The notes beneath the pieces are model-generated. The model had not been told where the DNA came from, made no database searches, and saw only the letters and a list, made by a program, of their open reading frames with translations. Of a stretch of 64,000 nucleotides of DNA, positions 41,268 through 50,410 are shown piece after piece (positions within the stretch are counted from its first letter, which is position 1; each line of letters opens with the position of its first letter). A program made the translations under genes and the position numbers. Source of the stretch: CAWCPR01 sp963797475 (lineage in GTDB: Bacteria > Chloroflexota > Anaerolineae > Anaerolineales > UBA4823). The DNA is taken from the NCBI GenBank assembly GCA_963797475.1, contig CAWCPR010000001.1:2294001-2358000 (forward strand). Reading direction: 5' to 3'.

Positions 41268-42590
41268 TTAGTCTCCGGAGTAAACCTGTTCAAGCATGTG
41301 TAATGTCTGTTCGAAAGGCGAGGAATCGTTTTGGTCTTGCTGTAAAAAGGCCGTTAACCTGGGAAGCGCTTCCAGAGCTGCATCGATATCGGGATCGGAC
41401 CCGCTGACATAAGCGCCGATGTTCACCAGGTCGCGGGCTTTTTCATAGGAAGCCAGCAGCTTACGCGCCAGGGATGCGCCCGAGCGATGGTCGGCTTCGG
41501 TGACTGCCGGCATCACTCTCGATACACTGTTCAGCACGTCGATCGCCGGATAATGATTGCGAGCAGCCAGGTCGCGGCTGAGGACGATGTGCCCGTCCAG
41601 GATGCTGCGCACGGCGTCGCAAATCGGCTCGTTGAAATCATCGCCCTCCACCAGGACGGTGTAAAACCCCGTAATCGTGCCGTGTTCGCTGGCGCCGGTC
41701 CGCTCCAACAGGCGGGGCAGCAGGGCGAACACCGAAGGGGTATAGCCTTTCGAAGCGGGCGGCTCGCCGATTGCCAGGCCGACTTCCCGCTGGGCCATGG
41801 CAAAACGTGTGACTGAGTCCATCAGGAAGGTCACATCCAGTCCCAGTTCTCGAAAATATTCGGCGATAGTGGTTGCGACCCAGGCGGCATTCAAGCGCAG
41901 CAGTGCGGGCTGGTCTGAAGTGGAAACGACCACGACCGATCGTTTCAGGCCCTCGGGTCCCAGATCACGCTCGATGAATTCTTGCAGCTCCCGGCCGCGC
42001 TCGCCGACCAGGGCGATAACGCTTACATCCGCACGCGAGTTGCGGGCGATCGAGCCCATCAAAGTGCTTTTGCCAACGCCGCTGCCGGCAAAGATGCCAA
42101 TACGCTGGCCCTTCCCTATGGTCAACAACCCATCGATGGCTCGTACGCCGGTCACCAGTGGCTCAGAGATGGGACGGCGGTGAAGGGGGTGCGGCGGGCT
42201 GTTGTAAGTGGAAATCTTCTCGGCCGAGTCCAGAGGCCCGAGATCATCAATCGGATTTCCCAACCCGTCCAGGACGCGCCCCAAAAGGGAAATGCCAACC
42301 GGAGTGCGGAAAAATTCGCCGGTTGGATAAATCGGGCTCCCCGGCTGCACCCCTTGCATCTCACCCAGCGGCATCAGCAAGGTGCGGCGGTCGCGAAAGC
42401 CAACGACTTCCGAATACAGCCGGTCCTGTCCATTGGCGTGGATCTCGCACACTTCGCCGATCTGGCAGTCCAAACCCTGGGCCTCGATGGTCAATCCCAC
42501 GACCTGCACGACGCGGCCGGCCAAGCGGATGGTATTTAACCCCTCCAGGGCCTGCTGATAGCGAGTGAGATCGGGAAGCTGGATCAACAT
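41268..42590 (-). CDS. fliI: Flagellar export ATPase FliI
   Basis: 440 residues, normal length. Walker A FAGSGVGKSTLMGSIARN near 165, VIALVGERGRELQEFIE, Walker B VTFLMDSVTRFAMAQRE, and the flagellar-type EPPASKGYTPSVFALLPRLLERTG. It is related to F1-ATPase beta and drives delivery of export substrates. Confidence 0.97.
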   Translation of the reverse strand: MLIQLPDLTRYQQALEGLNTIRLAGRVVQVVGLTIEAQGLDCQIGEVCEIHANGQDRLYSEVVGFRDRRTLLMPLGEMQGVQPGSPIYPTGEFFRTPVGISLLGRVLDGLGNPIDDLGPLDSAEKISTYNSPPHPLHRRPISEPLVTGVRAIDGLLTIGKGQRIGIFAGSGVGKSTLMGSIARNSRADVSVIALVGERGRELQEFIERDLGPEGLKRSVVVVSTSDQPALLRLNAAWVATTIAEYFRELGLDVTFLMDSVTRFAMAQREVGLAIGEPPASKGYTPSVFALLPRLLERTGASEHGTITGFYTVLVEGDDFNEPICDAVRSILDGHIVLSRDLAARNHYPAIDVLNSVSRVMPAVTEADHRSGASLARKLLASYEKARDLVNIGAYVSGSDPDIDAALEALPRLTAFLQQDQNDSSPFEQTLHMLEQVYSGD

Positions 42591-42595
42591 TTGGG

Positions 42596-43663
42596 CTAAT
42601 CTCCGAGCACCGGCTCGTAGGACACAAAGGGCGTCAAGGGTTGGCGGCTTTCTTCGAAAGTGCTCGCCAACTTGCCGGTAACCAGCTTGATCTGGGTGTC
42701 GACCCGGGCATCGACAGTGCCGAAGTCGCCATCGATATAGCAGCCGCCGCGCAAGATTTCTTTATTCGGCACCAATTCAATATGCTGGCCGGTCATCGAT
42801 CTCTGTTCCTCCGGCCAGAGAGCGCCCAATGCAGAAACGTCTTCAGGATGGGCGCTGACCCGCAGGCGCCCCAAGGTTTTCGCCTCAGCCAGGGCGCGTT
42901 CGAAGTTATCCTTAAGGATCTCCGGGCTAAGCGTCATGCCACTGCCGAAGATCTTGTGAGCCATGAGATGGATCAGGTTTAAAACCATAGGCTCGCTTTT
43001 GGAGAGCATGGTCTCCTGCCAGCGTCCCACTTCCGCAACCAGGCTGTCGGCGGTTTTCAACAGGCCGGTCACCTGGGCATGCGCCGCTGCTACGCCTTCC
43101 TGGCGGGCCTGTTCGCTGATCTTTGCGGCTGCTCCCTGCGCCTGGCGGATGATTTCATCCGCCTGCTGGCGAGCAGAGCGCTGAATTTCCATGGCCTGTT
43201 CCTGGGCCTGCTTCTCGGCTCGCATTCTGAGCTCACGAAAAGCTTTCTCCTGGAAGGCCTTGAGATCCGCCGGATCGTATGACAGCCCTTCCCCCTGGAT
43301 CTTGCCGTTAAGTTCCTCTGGGAGCCAGGCTTTTACCGCGCCATTTTCCTGGCTTGGATAAGCTGCAGGCAGATTCTCAACAGGCGGTTGGCCAGATACC
43401 GGGCCAGGTTGAGAGCCATTTTCTGGCGGGTGAAAACCGTTGCCATTAAAAGCGGCGGTTTCTTTAACCGCTGCAGCCTGTGCTTCTGTAACCGGGGTAT
43501 AAAACGACCCAAATTCGGAAAGGTTTACAGAGCCTTGTGACCGGCCACCCGTGGGAGCAGCCAGCTCGGCGCCCCCTGGCAGGCCATTCAGATCCACCGG
43601 GCGCCAGGCATTGGGAGCAGCGGGTATCTCGCCAACGCGGATCAGCTTAGCTAATGACTTCAT
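42596..43663 (-). CDS. fliH: Flagellar export regulator FliH
   Basis: 355 residues from ATG 43663, which has GAGGA just upstream; a GTG three codons earlier is possible. A long N-terminal Pro/Ala/Gly-rich extension (1-130) is followed by a charged coiled coil (AFQEKAFRELRMRAEKQAQEQAMEIQRSARQQ) and the V-ATPase E-like C-terminal domain (LRVSAHPEDVSAL, GGCYIDGDFGTVDARVDTQI). It inhibits and positions FliI. It overlaps the fliG end by 17 bases. Confidence 0.92.
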   Translation of the reverse strand: MKSLAKLIRVGEIPAAPNAWRPVDLNGLPGGAELAAPTGGRSQGSVNLSEFGSFYTPVTEAQAAAVKETAAFNGNGFHPPENGSQPGPVSGQPPVENLPAAYPSQENGAVKAWLPEELNGKIQGEGLSYDPADLKAFQEKAFRELRMRAEKQAQEQAMEIQRSARQQADEIIRQAQGAAAKISEQARQEGVAAAHAQVTGLLKTADSLVAEVGRWQETMLSKSEPMVLNLIHLMAHKIFGSGMTLSPEILKDNFERALAEAKTLGRLRVSAHPEDVSALGALWPEEQRSMTGQHIELVPNKEILRGGCYIDGDFGTVDARVDTQIKLVTGKLASTFEESRQPLTPFVSYEPVLGD

Positions 43664-44681
43664 TTTCCTCACCGCCGCCGCTGATCACAATTTCCTCGGA
43701 TTCTTCCAGTGAATGCACGACATCGACAATCTTGCGCTGCGCAGCGTACACATTCTTCGCCAACTGCGGGCCAAGGATCTCGACCTCTTCTTTCAGGTTT
43801 TCCCGGGCGCGTTCGGATAGATTCCGGTAAATGACGTCCCGCAGTTTTTCCGGGACACCTTTGAGCGCCAGCGCCAGGTCTTGTTTGTTCACATCTCGCA
43901 AAATGCGCTGGATTGTGCGGTCATCCAGCTTGATCAGGTCGTCAAATGTAAACATATTGGCCCGGATCTCTTCGACCAGCTTGGGGTTGGTAGGCTCTAG
44001 CGCGTCGAAGATGGTTTTTTGCACGCCGCGATCTACCTGGTTCAGAACCTGTACCAGGAAGGTCACGCCGCCGGTGGCCCGGAAATCGGCTTCGCTGATT
44101 ACCCCGGAGAGTTTATGCTTCAGGCTGCGTTCTACGACCTGCACCACCTGCGGAGAAACGCGGTCCATCGTAGCCAGGCGAAGCGTAACGTCGATTTGCA
44201 GCTCTTGCGGCATAAAGGTCAATATCTCCGCAGCCAGTTTCGAATCCAGGTAAGAGAGAACCAGGGCTATGGTTTGCGGATGTTCTTCTTGCAGTAAACC
44301 GGCGATTTGGGTGGGGTCGGCGTTGCGCAGCATCTCAAACGACGAGATCTGCTGGTGAGCGGAGATGCGCTCCATAATCTCAGAGCCGCGCCGGGGTCCA
44401 ACAGCTTTCGCCAAAAGCTGCCGGGAATATTCCAAACCCCCACTAACCATGCTCTCGCCCGCCAGGGAAAGCGCATAGGCCTCTTGAATCGCTTCTTTCC
44501 GGATGGTCGTCGGCATGGAACCGGTCGAGCTGACCGCCAGCATGATCCTTTCCAACTCTCCCTCGCCCATATACTGCAATACTTTGGACGAGAGCTCAAC
44601 GCCTAAGATGAGCACCAGGGCGGCTGCTTTCTGCAGACCTGAAATTTGATTCAACCTGCCAGTTTCACCAGCGATCATCAT
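43647..44681 (-). CDS. fliG: Flagellar motor switch protein FliG
   Basis: 344 residues from ATG 44681, which overlaps the fliF stop as ATGA. It has QKAAALVLILGVELSSKVLQYM at the N-terminus, the middle-domain EHPQTIALVLSYLDSKLAAEIL, and the C-terminal torque domain MFTFDDLIKLDDRTIQRILRDVNKQDLALALKGVPEKLRDVIYRNLSERARENLKEE with the charged residues that MotA contacts. Confidence 0.96.
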   Translation of the reverse strand: MMIAGETGRLNQISGLQKAAALVLILGVELSSKVLQYMGEGELERIMLAVSSTGSMPTTIRKEAIQEAYALSLAGESMVSGGLEYSRQLLAKAVGPRRGSEIMERISAHQQISSFEMLRNADPTQIAGLLQEEHPQTIALVLSYLDSKLAAEILTFMPQELQIDVTLRLATMDRVSPQVVQVVERSLKHKLSGVISEADFRATGGVTFLVQVLNQVDRGVQKTIFDALEPTNPKLVEEIRANMFTFDDLIKLDDRTIQRILRDVNKQDLALALKGVPEKLRDVIYRNLSERARENLKEEVEILGPQLAKNVYAAQRKIVDVVHSLEESEEIVISGGGEENEVIS

Positions 44682-46336
44682 TTTTCGTCCTCGCTCAACC
44701 ACATCTGGAGGATATCTGCAACGGTAGCAGGGTTTTCTTCAGCAAGGTGCACGACCAATCGCTGCAGTTGTTCGTCTTCTTCTGAAAGCACAGGCGCCTC
44801 GTATCTCGGCTCCGGAATCTCGACCGGCTTATTCTCCGAAGGCTGCCCCAGGAAGGGCACCGGCTCATCCAGCCCCAACCTGGCAGGCCGGTCGTACCTT
44901 TCGACGGCAGCCTGCGCTCCGGTTGGCAGGGCCATATCGGAAACGGTCCGCAGGACAGGGGTCCAGGTTTGAGAAGAAGCCAATTTCAAATTGGACAGCA
45001 ACCGCTGTACGTACCAGAGCAGGGCTGCCATGGCAATCACTGCCAGGGCGATCTCGCCAATGCGCCAGTACAGGTCAGTTTTTTGGGTAGTGTCCATTGC
45101 TGCGGCCTGCTCTTCGTAGAAGGAGCGGTCGAAGGCCAAAGATTGGACTGCCAGCACGTCGCCGCGAGTCTCATCGATCCCGGCTGCGGCGGCGATCACG
45201 GATTGCAAGGATTGCAACTGCTGGGCATCGCTGACCCCGTCTACCAGTACGGAGAGGCTCACCCGGTCGATCTTCCCGGGAGCGTTGGTTTCATGGGTTT
45301 CCGTCGAGGTGATTTCGTAATTTTTGGTTTCCTCGTGACGCTCGTACAAGGCGCCCTGGTTGTCCGTTGTGGTTGTAATAGCGATAGGAGGCAAGTTTGT
45401 GGCTACGCCCGGGATACCACCGATTTGGGCGCCATTGGTCAGGTAGGTCTCGGTGACGAGCTGCGAGCTGCGTATGGTAGCCGTATCCGGGTTGAAGGTC
45501 TGCTGAGTGGTTTCGCGCGCCGTCCAATCCATGGTCACATTCGCCTGGACCACAGATCGGTTGGGGCCCAGGGCCGAGTCAAGCAGAGTCTGGACTTTCT
45601 TTTTCAGCTCATTAGCGGCGGCCACTTCGGCAGCCCGGTGGCTGTCATTTTGGGCTGCGGCCGCCCCGTCGCCTTCGCTCGCGCCGGCTGCCAGCAGGTT
45701 GCCATTTACATCCACTACCACCACGTTTTCTGGCTTGAGGCCTTCAACGCTGCTGGCAACCAGGTGAGTGATCGCCTGCACCTGGGCGCTGTCCAAATGG
45801 GATCCAGGCTTTTCCTGAACAGTGATTGAGGCCGTTGTCGGAGCCTGGTCCACGCTCAGCAGAGCTTTCTCCGGAGTGACCACGTGTACGCGCACGGCCT
45901 GTACAGCAGCCAGGCTGCCGATTGTGCGCTCCAACTCCCCTTCCATCGCCCGCTGGTAATTCACGCGCTGGGTAAATTCGGTCATGCCGAAAGTATTTCC
46001 GCTGAAAAGTTCCAGGCCGACGTTGCCGCCGGCGGGTAACCCCTCGCGGGCCATGTTGAGACGCACATCGTAGACTTTATCTGAAGGGACCAGGATCGTG
46101 CTGCCGCTTTGAAGCTGGTAAGTGATTCCCAGCTCCTCTAATTTCTGAACGATTTGGCCGGCATCCGCCTCGCTCAAACCGCTGAAAGCGACTGCGTAGC
46201 TGGGCGTGTTCGCCCATAAGAGGAATATCACGATCAGAACGATAGCGGCGACAATCAAGCCGATCAATACCGCCTTTTGGGCCGTGCTTTGTTTTTTCCA
46301 AATTTCTAGAAATTGTTGGCGAGCCTGTGTCAGCAT
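44678..46336 (-). CDS. fliF: Flagellar MS-ring protein FliF
   Basis: 552 residues with two membrane spans (about 22-42 and 425-445). Ring-building motifs follow the first: SYAVAFSGLSEADAGQIVQKLEELGI, STILVPSDKVYDVRLNMAREGLP and the GELERTIGSLAAVQAVRVHVVTPEKALL segment. The C-terminal tail EDEQLQRLVVHLAEENPATVADILQMWLSEDEK binds FliG. First large gene of the fliFGHIJ block. Confidence 0.97.
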   Translation of the reverse strand: MLTQARQQFLEIWKKQSTAQKAVLIGLIVAAIVLIVIFLLWANTPSYAVAFSGLSEADAGQIVQKLEELGITYQLQSGSTILVPSDKVYDVRLNMAREGLPAGGNVGLELFSGNTFGMTEFTQRVNYQRAMEGELERTIGSLAAVQAVRVHVVTPEKALLSVDQAPTTASITVQEKPGSHLDSAQVQAITHLVASSVEGLKPENVVVVDVNGNLLAAGASEGDGAAAAQNDSHRAAEVAAANELKKKVQTLLDSALGPNRSVVQANVTMDWTARETTQQTFNPDTATIRSSQLVTETYLTNGAQIGGIPGVATNLPPIAITTTTDNQGALYERHEETKNYEITSTETHETNAPGKIDRVSLSVLVDGVSDAQQLQSLQSVIAAAAGIDETRGDVLAVQSLAFDRSFYEEQAAAMDTTQKTDLYWRIGEIALAVIAMAALLWYVQRLLSNLKLASSQTWTPVLRTVSDMALPTGAQAAVERYDRPARLGLDEPVPFLGQPSENKPVEIPEPRYEAPVLSEEDEQLQRLVVHLAEENPATVADILQMWLSEDEK

Positions 46337-46395
46337 GGAATTTGGTTAATCGATGATCTGAAATGAAAATATCACTATTGAGACGTCCAGGCGCC

Positions 46396-46698
46396 TCAGA
46401 CGCTCATGCGCATTACTTCGCGGTAAGCATCTACCAGTTTGTCGCGGATGGCGATTGCAATCCGGAAGCTGATATCGGTCTGTTCACTGGCGATCATGAC
46501 CTGGTGCAGGTCGACTTCTTCCCCTGTAGCCAACTTTTGAAGCAGAGCATCGCTGTCATTCTGGGCATTGTCGAGCGACTCCAGGACCTGGTTGAAAGAC
46601 AACTCACCCGATTTCGGGGTCTGGGAGGCATTAGCGCCGTACTGGATTCCCTTGATATCCGGTGTGGTCAGTGAGGGTTGAATACTTTGGATGGTCAT
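46396..46698 (-). CDS. fliE: Flagellar hook-basal body protein FliE
   Basis: 100 residues, normal size, ending with the conserved GEEVDLHQVMIASEQTDISFRIAIAIRDKLVDAYREVMRM. FliE links the MS ring to the rod. Five bases separate it from flgC. Confidence 0.95.
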   Translation of the reverse strand: MTIQSIQPSLTTPDIKGIQYGANASQTPKSGELSFNQVLESLDNAQNDSDALLQKLATGEEVDLHQVMIASEQTDISFRIAIAIRDKLVDAYREVMRMSV

Positions 46699-46703
46699 GC
46701 GCT

Positions 46704-47159
46704 TTATTTCCCAATATCCAGCGCTTTAAGCGCCATTCTTTTAGCTGCTTCGACGACGGAGATCCCGGCCTCATAGGAACGCGAGGCGGAAAGCATATTG
46801 GTCATCTCGACAACCAGGTTGACATTTGGATAGGTAACGTATCCTTCTGCATCGGCGTCTGGATGCGAGGGGTCGTAAACTCGCGGGCCGGCTTGTTGAT
46901 CGGTCGTAATCGTGGAAACCTGGACGCCCCCCATCTGGGATGGCGGGAGGCCGTCTTCTTGCTGGCGAGCCGCCAGGAACTGGGGCAGAAAATTATTGCT
47001 CCCCTGGGGAGTAAAGACCACATCCTGCCTCTGGTAAGGACCGCCTTGCGCCGTGCGGGTGGTTTCTGCATTGGCGATGTTGTTGGCGATCACATCCAGC
47101 CTCAGTCGTTGGGCGCTTAGGGCAGATGCTCCGATGCGTAGAATGTTCCAGACGCTCAT
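46704..47159 (-). CDS. flgC: Flagellar basal-body rod protein FlgC
   Basis: 151 residues from ATG 47159, which has AGGAG upstream; a longer frame lacks a ribosome site. N-terminal LRIGASALSAQRLRLDVIANNIANAETTRT and C-terminal GYVTYPNVNLVVEMTNMLSASRSYEAGISVVEAAKRMALKALDIGK are FlgC hallmarks. First gene of the flgC-fliE-fliFGHIJ operon; flgB, usually upstream, is absent here. Confidence 0.95.
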   Translation of the reverse strand: MSVWNILRIGASALSAQRLRLDVIANNIANAETTRTAQGGPYQRQDVVFTPQGSNNFLPQFLAARQQEDGLPPSQMGGVQVSTITTDQQAGPRVYDPSHPDADAEGYVTYPNVNLVVEMTNMLSASRSYEAGISVVEAAKRMALKALDIGK

Positions 47160-47236
47160 CTCGTACTCCTGATCTGATTGAATATCTTTCAATCGCTTTG
47201 GGGCTCACAAGGAGTCCCCTGCTTTGTTGCACCCCA

Positions 47237-47272
47237 ATCCTAGCATTTTCGCCGTTTAAGATCAGTAAAGCG
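47237..47272 (-). promoter_or_regulatory. Candidate flgC operon promoter with a weak TTTAC-N6 box
   Basis: On the minus strand an extended -10 (TGCTAGGAT, -10 at 47237-47242) is preceded, 11 bases upstream, by TTTAC-N6-TAAAC (47269-47254), a half-matching version of the flagellar box. No good -35 is present otherwise, consistent with an activated promoter. The second half-site is poor, so confidence is low. Confidence 0.35.
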
Positions 47273-47306
47273 CCTGTGAAGGCTTAATAAAAAAGGTGTG
47301 AAAGTG

Positions 47307-47352
47307 AAGCGCGATACAAGCCGCCTGAGACGCCTTGTATCGCGCTTTTTTT
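47307..47352 (+). terminator. Strong hairpin with T-run pointing in the plus direction between fliS and flgC
   Basis: AAGCGCGATACAAG (47307-47320) pairs perfectly with CTTGTATCGCGCTT (47334-47347), followed by TTTTT to 47352. The T-run follows on the plus strand, although both neighbours are read on the minus strand; in the minus direction only a loosely T-rich tract follows. It can insulate flgC from fliS readthrough, but its best orientation implies plus-strand transcription. Confidence 0.85.
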
Positions 47353-47472
47353 ACAGATTGTTTACTTACCCCCCGGAAACTCGCCTTACCTGAAGAAAAT
47401 ACTCCTTAGATCAGCATTCACCAATAGATGTCCTGAGATTCGCTGTGCGGCAGCGTAAAGTTCGCCCGAACT

Positions 47473-47844
47473 TTAGGCGCTCATTAAGGCCATTGATTCC
47501 AGTGGGCGGGTTTGTGGGATGACCCCTACGGTTGGGGTCAGGTTCTTCTCCGCCGCGGCCCAGGCGCTGCGAAGTTCTCGCAGAGTCTGAAGGGTGCTGT
47601 CATAATCACCCTGGCGGATGCACTCGAGGCACCATTGGTACAGGCGAAAAAGGCCCAGAGACGCCTCGCCGTAATCGAAATTCAACGCATCACGCAAGCC
47701 GCTCACAACGCGTGTCGCCTGAATAAAATCCTGCTGCTCGCAAGACTGGATTGCCAGATCGTACGCCATCACAATCAAATGAATCGGGCTGGCCCCCATC
47801 ACATCCTGGCGGCGGTATTCTTGGGATCGATAACCATTGTACAT
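47473..47844 (-). CDS. fliS: Flagellin export chaperone FliS
   Basis: 123 residues, typical. YNGYRSQEYRRQDVMGASPIHLIVMAYDLAIQSCEQ and LRDALNFDYGEASLGLFRLYQWCLECIRQGDY match the FliS four-helix bundle. It binds the flagellin C-terminus before export. AAGGAG precedes the ATG, and a sigma-28 promoter lies about 60 bases upstream, separate from the mscS gene. Confidence 0.95.
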   Translation of the reverse strand: MYNGYRSQEYRRQDVMGASPIHLIVMAYDLAIQSCEQQDFIQATRVVSGLRDALNFDYGEASLGLFRLYQWCLECIRQGDYDSTLQTLRELRSAWAAAEKNLTPTVGVIPQTRPLESMALMSA

Positions 47845-47900
47845 CTCGTAGCATCTCCTTAATTACGCTGGTGTTCTCTCAATGTTCACTACTATCTACC

Positions 47901-47956
47901 TTATCGGTCAAGAGGCAACAGACTTGAGCGCACGGGCGTAAAATTTACCTAAAGAA
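47901..47956 (-). promoter_or_regulatory. Sigma-28 promoter of fliS with upstream TTTAG-N6-TTTAC box
   Basis: Read on the minus strand: TCAAGTCT (47927-47920), an 11-base spacer, ACCGATAA (47908-47901). Ten bases upstream of the -35 lies the direct repeat TTTAG-N6-TTTAC (within 47956-47937). The distance from box to -35 is identical to that at the flagellin 2 promoter. Confidence 0.8.
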
Positions 47957-48037
47957 ATATGCCTGCTCAAACTCCTTCTCATCCCCCTTAGAGTTATCAA
48001 TGTTACCGGGCGCCGAAGATCATTTTCAAGCCATTCT

Positions 48038-49531
48038 TCAGTCTGAGGCAGAAGGCTTCAGCAGGTTTTCTCCTTCCTCAAGCTTGCGAGATTGGCGCGC
48101 CTGTTCCCGAATCTCTTCCGCTTCACTGCTCAGCCCTGCTTCAGCCTCAGTCGATACCGGCCCAGATTCTTCGGGTGGCCTCGGCGCAGCCGGCTGAGGC
48201 ACAGCCGTGCCTGTTTTCTCTGCGCTGTCGACTTCTAACAACCGGACAGACACCCCTTGGGGGAAAATCATTTCGCGAGCCTCGTCCGGCATGGAGATCG
48301 CCTCAGCCTGGAAGGCACGCTTCACCAGACGAATCACCGAGGATTTGACCTTTAACCAGGAATGCTGGCTTCCGTCCAACCAGAAGTAGACACGCAAGTT
48401 GACGGTAGCAGGTCCGAGATTATCCACCAAAACCCATGGTTCCGGATCTTTCAATACCGCCGGATGTACTTCCAAGACTTTCAATGCCACATCTTGGGCA
48501 TCCGTAATGGAATCGTTATAACCAATGCCTATGGAAAAGTCCACCCTGCGATGGGGATTGCTGGTGTAATTGTGAATGTTGCTCTTATAAACCGTGGCAT
48601 TGGGGATTTGCACATAGTTTCCATCCAGTGTTATCAACACGGTTGCCCGGGTGGTCAGCGCCTGCACGAAACCCCGTATCCCAGCAATCTCCACCAGGTC
48701 GCCGCTTTCAAAGGGATTCTGTACGCTCAGAAAGATGCTGGCCAGGAAATTCTCGGTAATATCTCGGAAAGCAATCCCTAAAACGAGGCCGATGAGCCCG
48801 GTTCCGCCAACGACCGTCAAAGCCACGCTGGTCAATCCCGCTATTTGAAAGACGACATATAAACCGATCAGGAAAATCAAAATCCCGAGGGTATATGCGG
48901 CAACGCCTCCAAGCAAGGGGCTGGAGAGTCGACGGCTCAGAGGAGGCCTGGCCAGAGCAATGCTGAGCCGGGTAATTACTAATGTCACCAACAAGACCAG
49001 CAAGCTGAACAGAATCAGCGGGATCGATCGTATCAGGCTGAGGCGCATTTCCTGCAACCCAGCCAGGGCTGGTTGAAAGTTCCAAACGGGGGGCTCGATC
49101 AGCTCAATTTGGTTGACCACTGCAGCCACATCCTGGGTGTTACGGGCCAGATCTCCCGCCCATTTCTTATATTCTTCTGTCGCTGTCTGGCCTGTGAGAA
49201 AGACCACACCTTCTCGAACCTGGGCTTGAGGGTTCGAAAACCATCCAGTGGCTTCCAGGATGGATTGCAGGCGTTGTCGGATCTGTTCATCCCGCACAGC
49301 GGGCTCGACATTGATCTTGTTTGGCGCTTCTAGCGTGGGTTCATTCGGCGGGAGATTGGGGTTGGGAGTGGGCCCAGTCTGGGCCAGGGTCGGAGTAGCG
49401 AACGAAAGTGAACAGACAAATGTGATCAGAAAAACCAGACCCCAGAATATGCAAGCTGGCCGGATTGAAATCTTGATCTTAGCAGATTCGGTTATCCTGT
49501 TAAAGACATGGAACTCTCTGAACCAGTCCAT
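48038..49531 (-). CDS. BON-domain MscS-family mechanosensitive channel
   Basis: 497 residues from ATG 49531, chosen for a GGAGG ribosome site. Signal-like hydrophobic helix (about 24-50), a Pro-rich linker, an extracytoplasmic BON domain (about 80-145; RQRLQSILEATGWFSNPQAQVREGVVFLTGQTATEEYKKWAGDLARN), then three MscS spans and the beta domain (LVLGIAFRDITENFLASIFLSVQNPFESGDLVEIAGIRGFV). It releases solutes under osmotic stress. The acidic C-terminal tail is specific to this protein. Its place between flaG and fliS is not a standard one. Confidence 0.9.
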   Translation of the reverse strand: MDWFREFHVFNRITESAKIKISIRPACIFWGLVFLITFVCSLSFATPTLAQTGPTPNPNLPPNEPTLEAPNKINVEPAVRDEQIRQRLQSILEATGWFSNPQAQVREGVVFLTGQTATEEYKKWAGDLARNTQDVAAVVNQIELIEPPVWNFQPALAGLQEMRLSLIRSIPLILFSLLVLLVTLVITRLSIALARPPLSRRLSSPLLGGVAAYTLGILIFLIGLYVVFQIAGLTSVALTVVGGTGLIGLVLGIAFRDITENFLASIFLSVQNPFESGDLVEIAGIRGFVQALTTRATVLITLDGNYVQIPNATVYKSNIHNYTSNPHRRVDFSIGIGYNDSITDAQDVALKVLEVHPAVLKDPEPWVLVDNLGPATVNLRVYFWLDGSQHSWLKVKSSVIRLVKRAFQAEAISMPDEAREMIFPQGVSVRLLEVDSAEKTGTAVPQPAAPRPPEESGPVSTEAEAGLSSEAEEIREQARQSRKLEEGENLLKPSASD

Positions 49532-49591
49532 ATTATTTTCCTCCAGATTTAACGGATCTCTTCTCAACCGTATGCGGAGCGCTCCGACCAC

Positions 49592-49937
49592 CGGCCTGCA
49601 GCAAGGGGCAAAGCGCCATCCCCTTCTTCGGTCGGAAGTAGGGGAAGGTCCACGGTCTTATTCTGGCCTAAGTAAATGATTTTGACAATAGTAAAGATCC
49701 AAGAAGGCAGATCCAGGCGAATTAAAATCCCCCTGGTCGAACTACCAGCGCCGCTGTTAACGAAAAAAATGCATCGCCAGCCTGCGCGAGCATTGTCCGA
49801 TCATCACAAAAGATTATGCGCCGGTAAAGTGTTATTGGCCAGCAAGGCAGGTTCTACGCGCCTGGACGTAGCCCTGCCAGATACTGGCAAGCAAGACGAA
49901 GCCTGCGTGAAATCGCAAGTCCGAACTCGACTGGACC
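49592..49937. other. Gap between flaG and mscS, no supported gene
   Basis: About 346 bases. A 98-codon plus-strand frame crosses it (49676-49972) but has no recognisable family, no ribosome site and runs into flaG antisense, so I do not call it. A possible minus-strand promoter for mscS is TTGTCA (49688-49683), 17 bases, CAGAAT (49665-49660). Confidence 0.5.
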
Positions 49938-50261
49938 TCAGGCGAACAGTTCCAGCAAATCCCCTGGGTTGAGCCTGGAGATCTCTTCCGGTGGGATCGT
50001 GCGCACCACCTTGCGAGAAGCGCGATCCAGGAGATAAACAGTTACATCCTGCGTCTTCTCGTCGATTTTGAACTTTATCGTCACGTCATTGGCCGAATGC
50101 AGCATTTGATCTGCGTTCGAGCCGCCCGCTTCGACCTTAGCAGCCTCAGGCTGCGCCTGGCTCTTTTGAGCCTGTGAGGCAGCCTCCGGGCTGTTTTCTG
50201 GTTGGGCAACGCGCTCATTAGGATCGGCCCAACTAACGGAAGAAAGTGATATATCAGACAT
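49938..50261 (-). CDS. flaG: FlaG-family protein
   Basis: 107 residues. An unordered Gln/Ala-rich N-terminal half is followed by the compact FlaG domain NDVTIKFKIDEKTQDVTVYLLDRASRKVVRTIPPEEISRL. FlaG affects filament length in several bacteria. AGGAGG lies upstream. It sits after fliD, the common place. Confidence 0.93.
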   Translation of the reverse strand: MSDISLSSVSWADPNERVAQPENSPEAASQAQKSQAQPEAAKVEAGGSNADQMLHSANDVTIKFKIDEKTQDVTVYLLDRASRKVVRTIPPEEISRLNPGDLLELFA

Positions 50262-50410
50262 GCCAGGATCCCTCCTGCTTACAGATGAACATCCTTGTTC
50301 GGGTACTTTTGCGGCGCATTTCGGCCCATTTTGGCGGCCAGGGAACGCCGGTTCCCCTTTTACGGACTAACTGGAAGATCGTTGGCCCGACCAGCAAAGC
50401 CAGCCCAACA

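Noticed and set aside
44682..44702. Longer fliG N-terminus starting at 44702
   Set aside because: The ATG at 44681 overlaps the fliF stop as ATGA and gives the usual FliG N-terminus.
49676..49972. 98-codon plus-strand frame between mscS and flaG
   Set aside because: No family, no ribosome site, and its end runs antisense into flaG.
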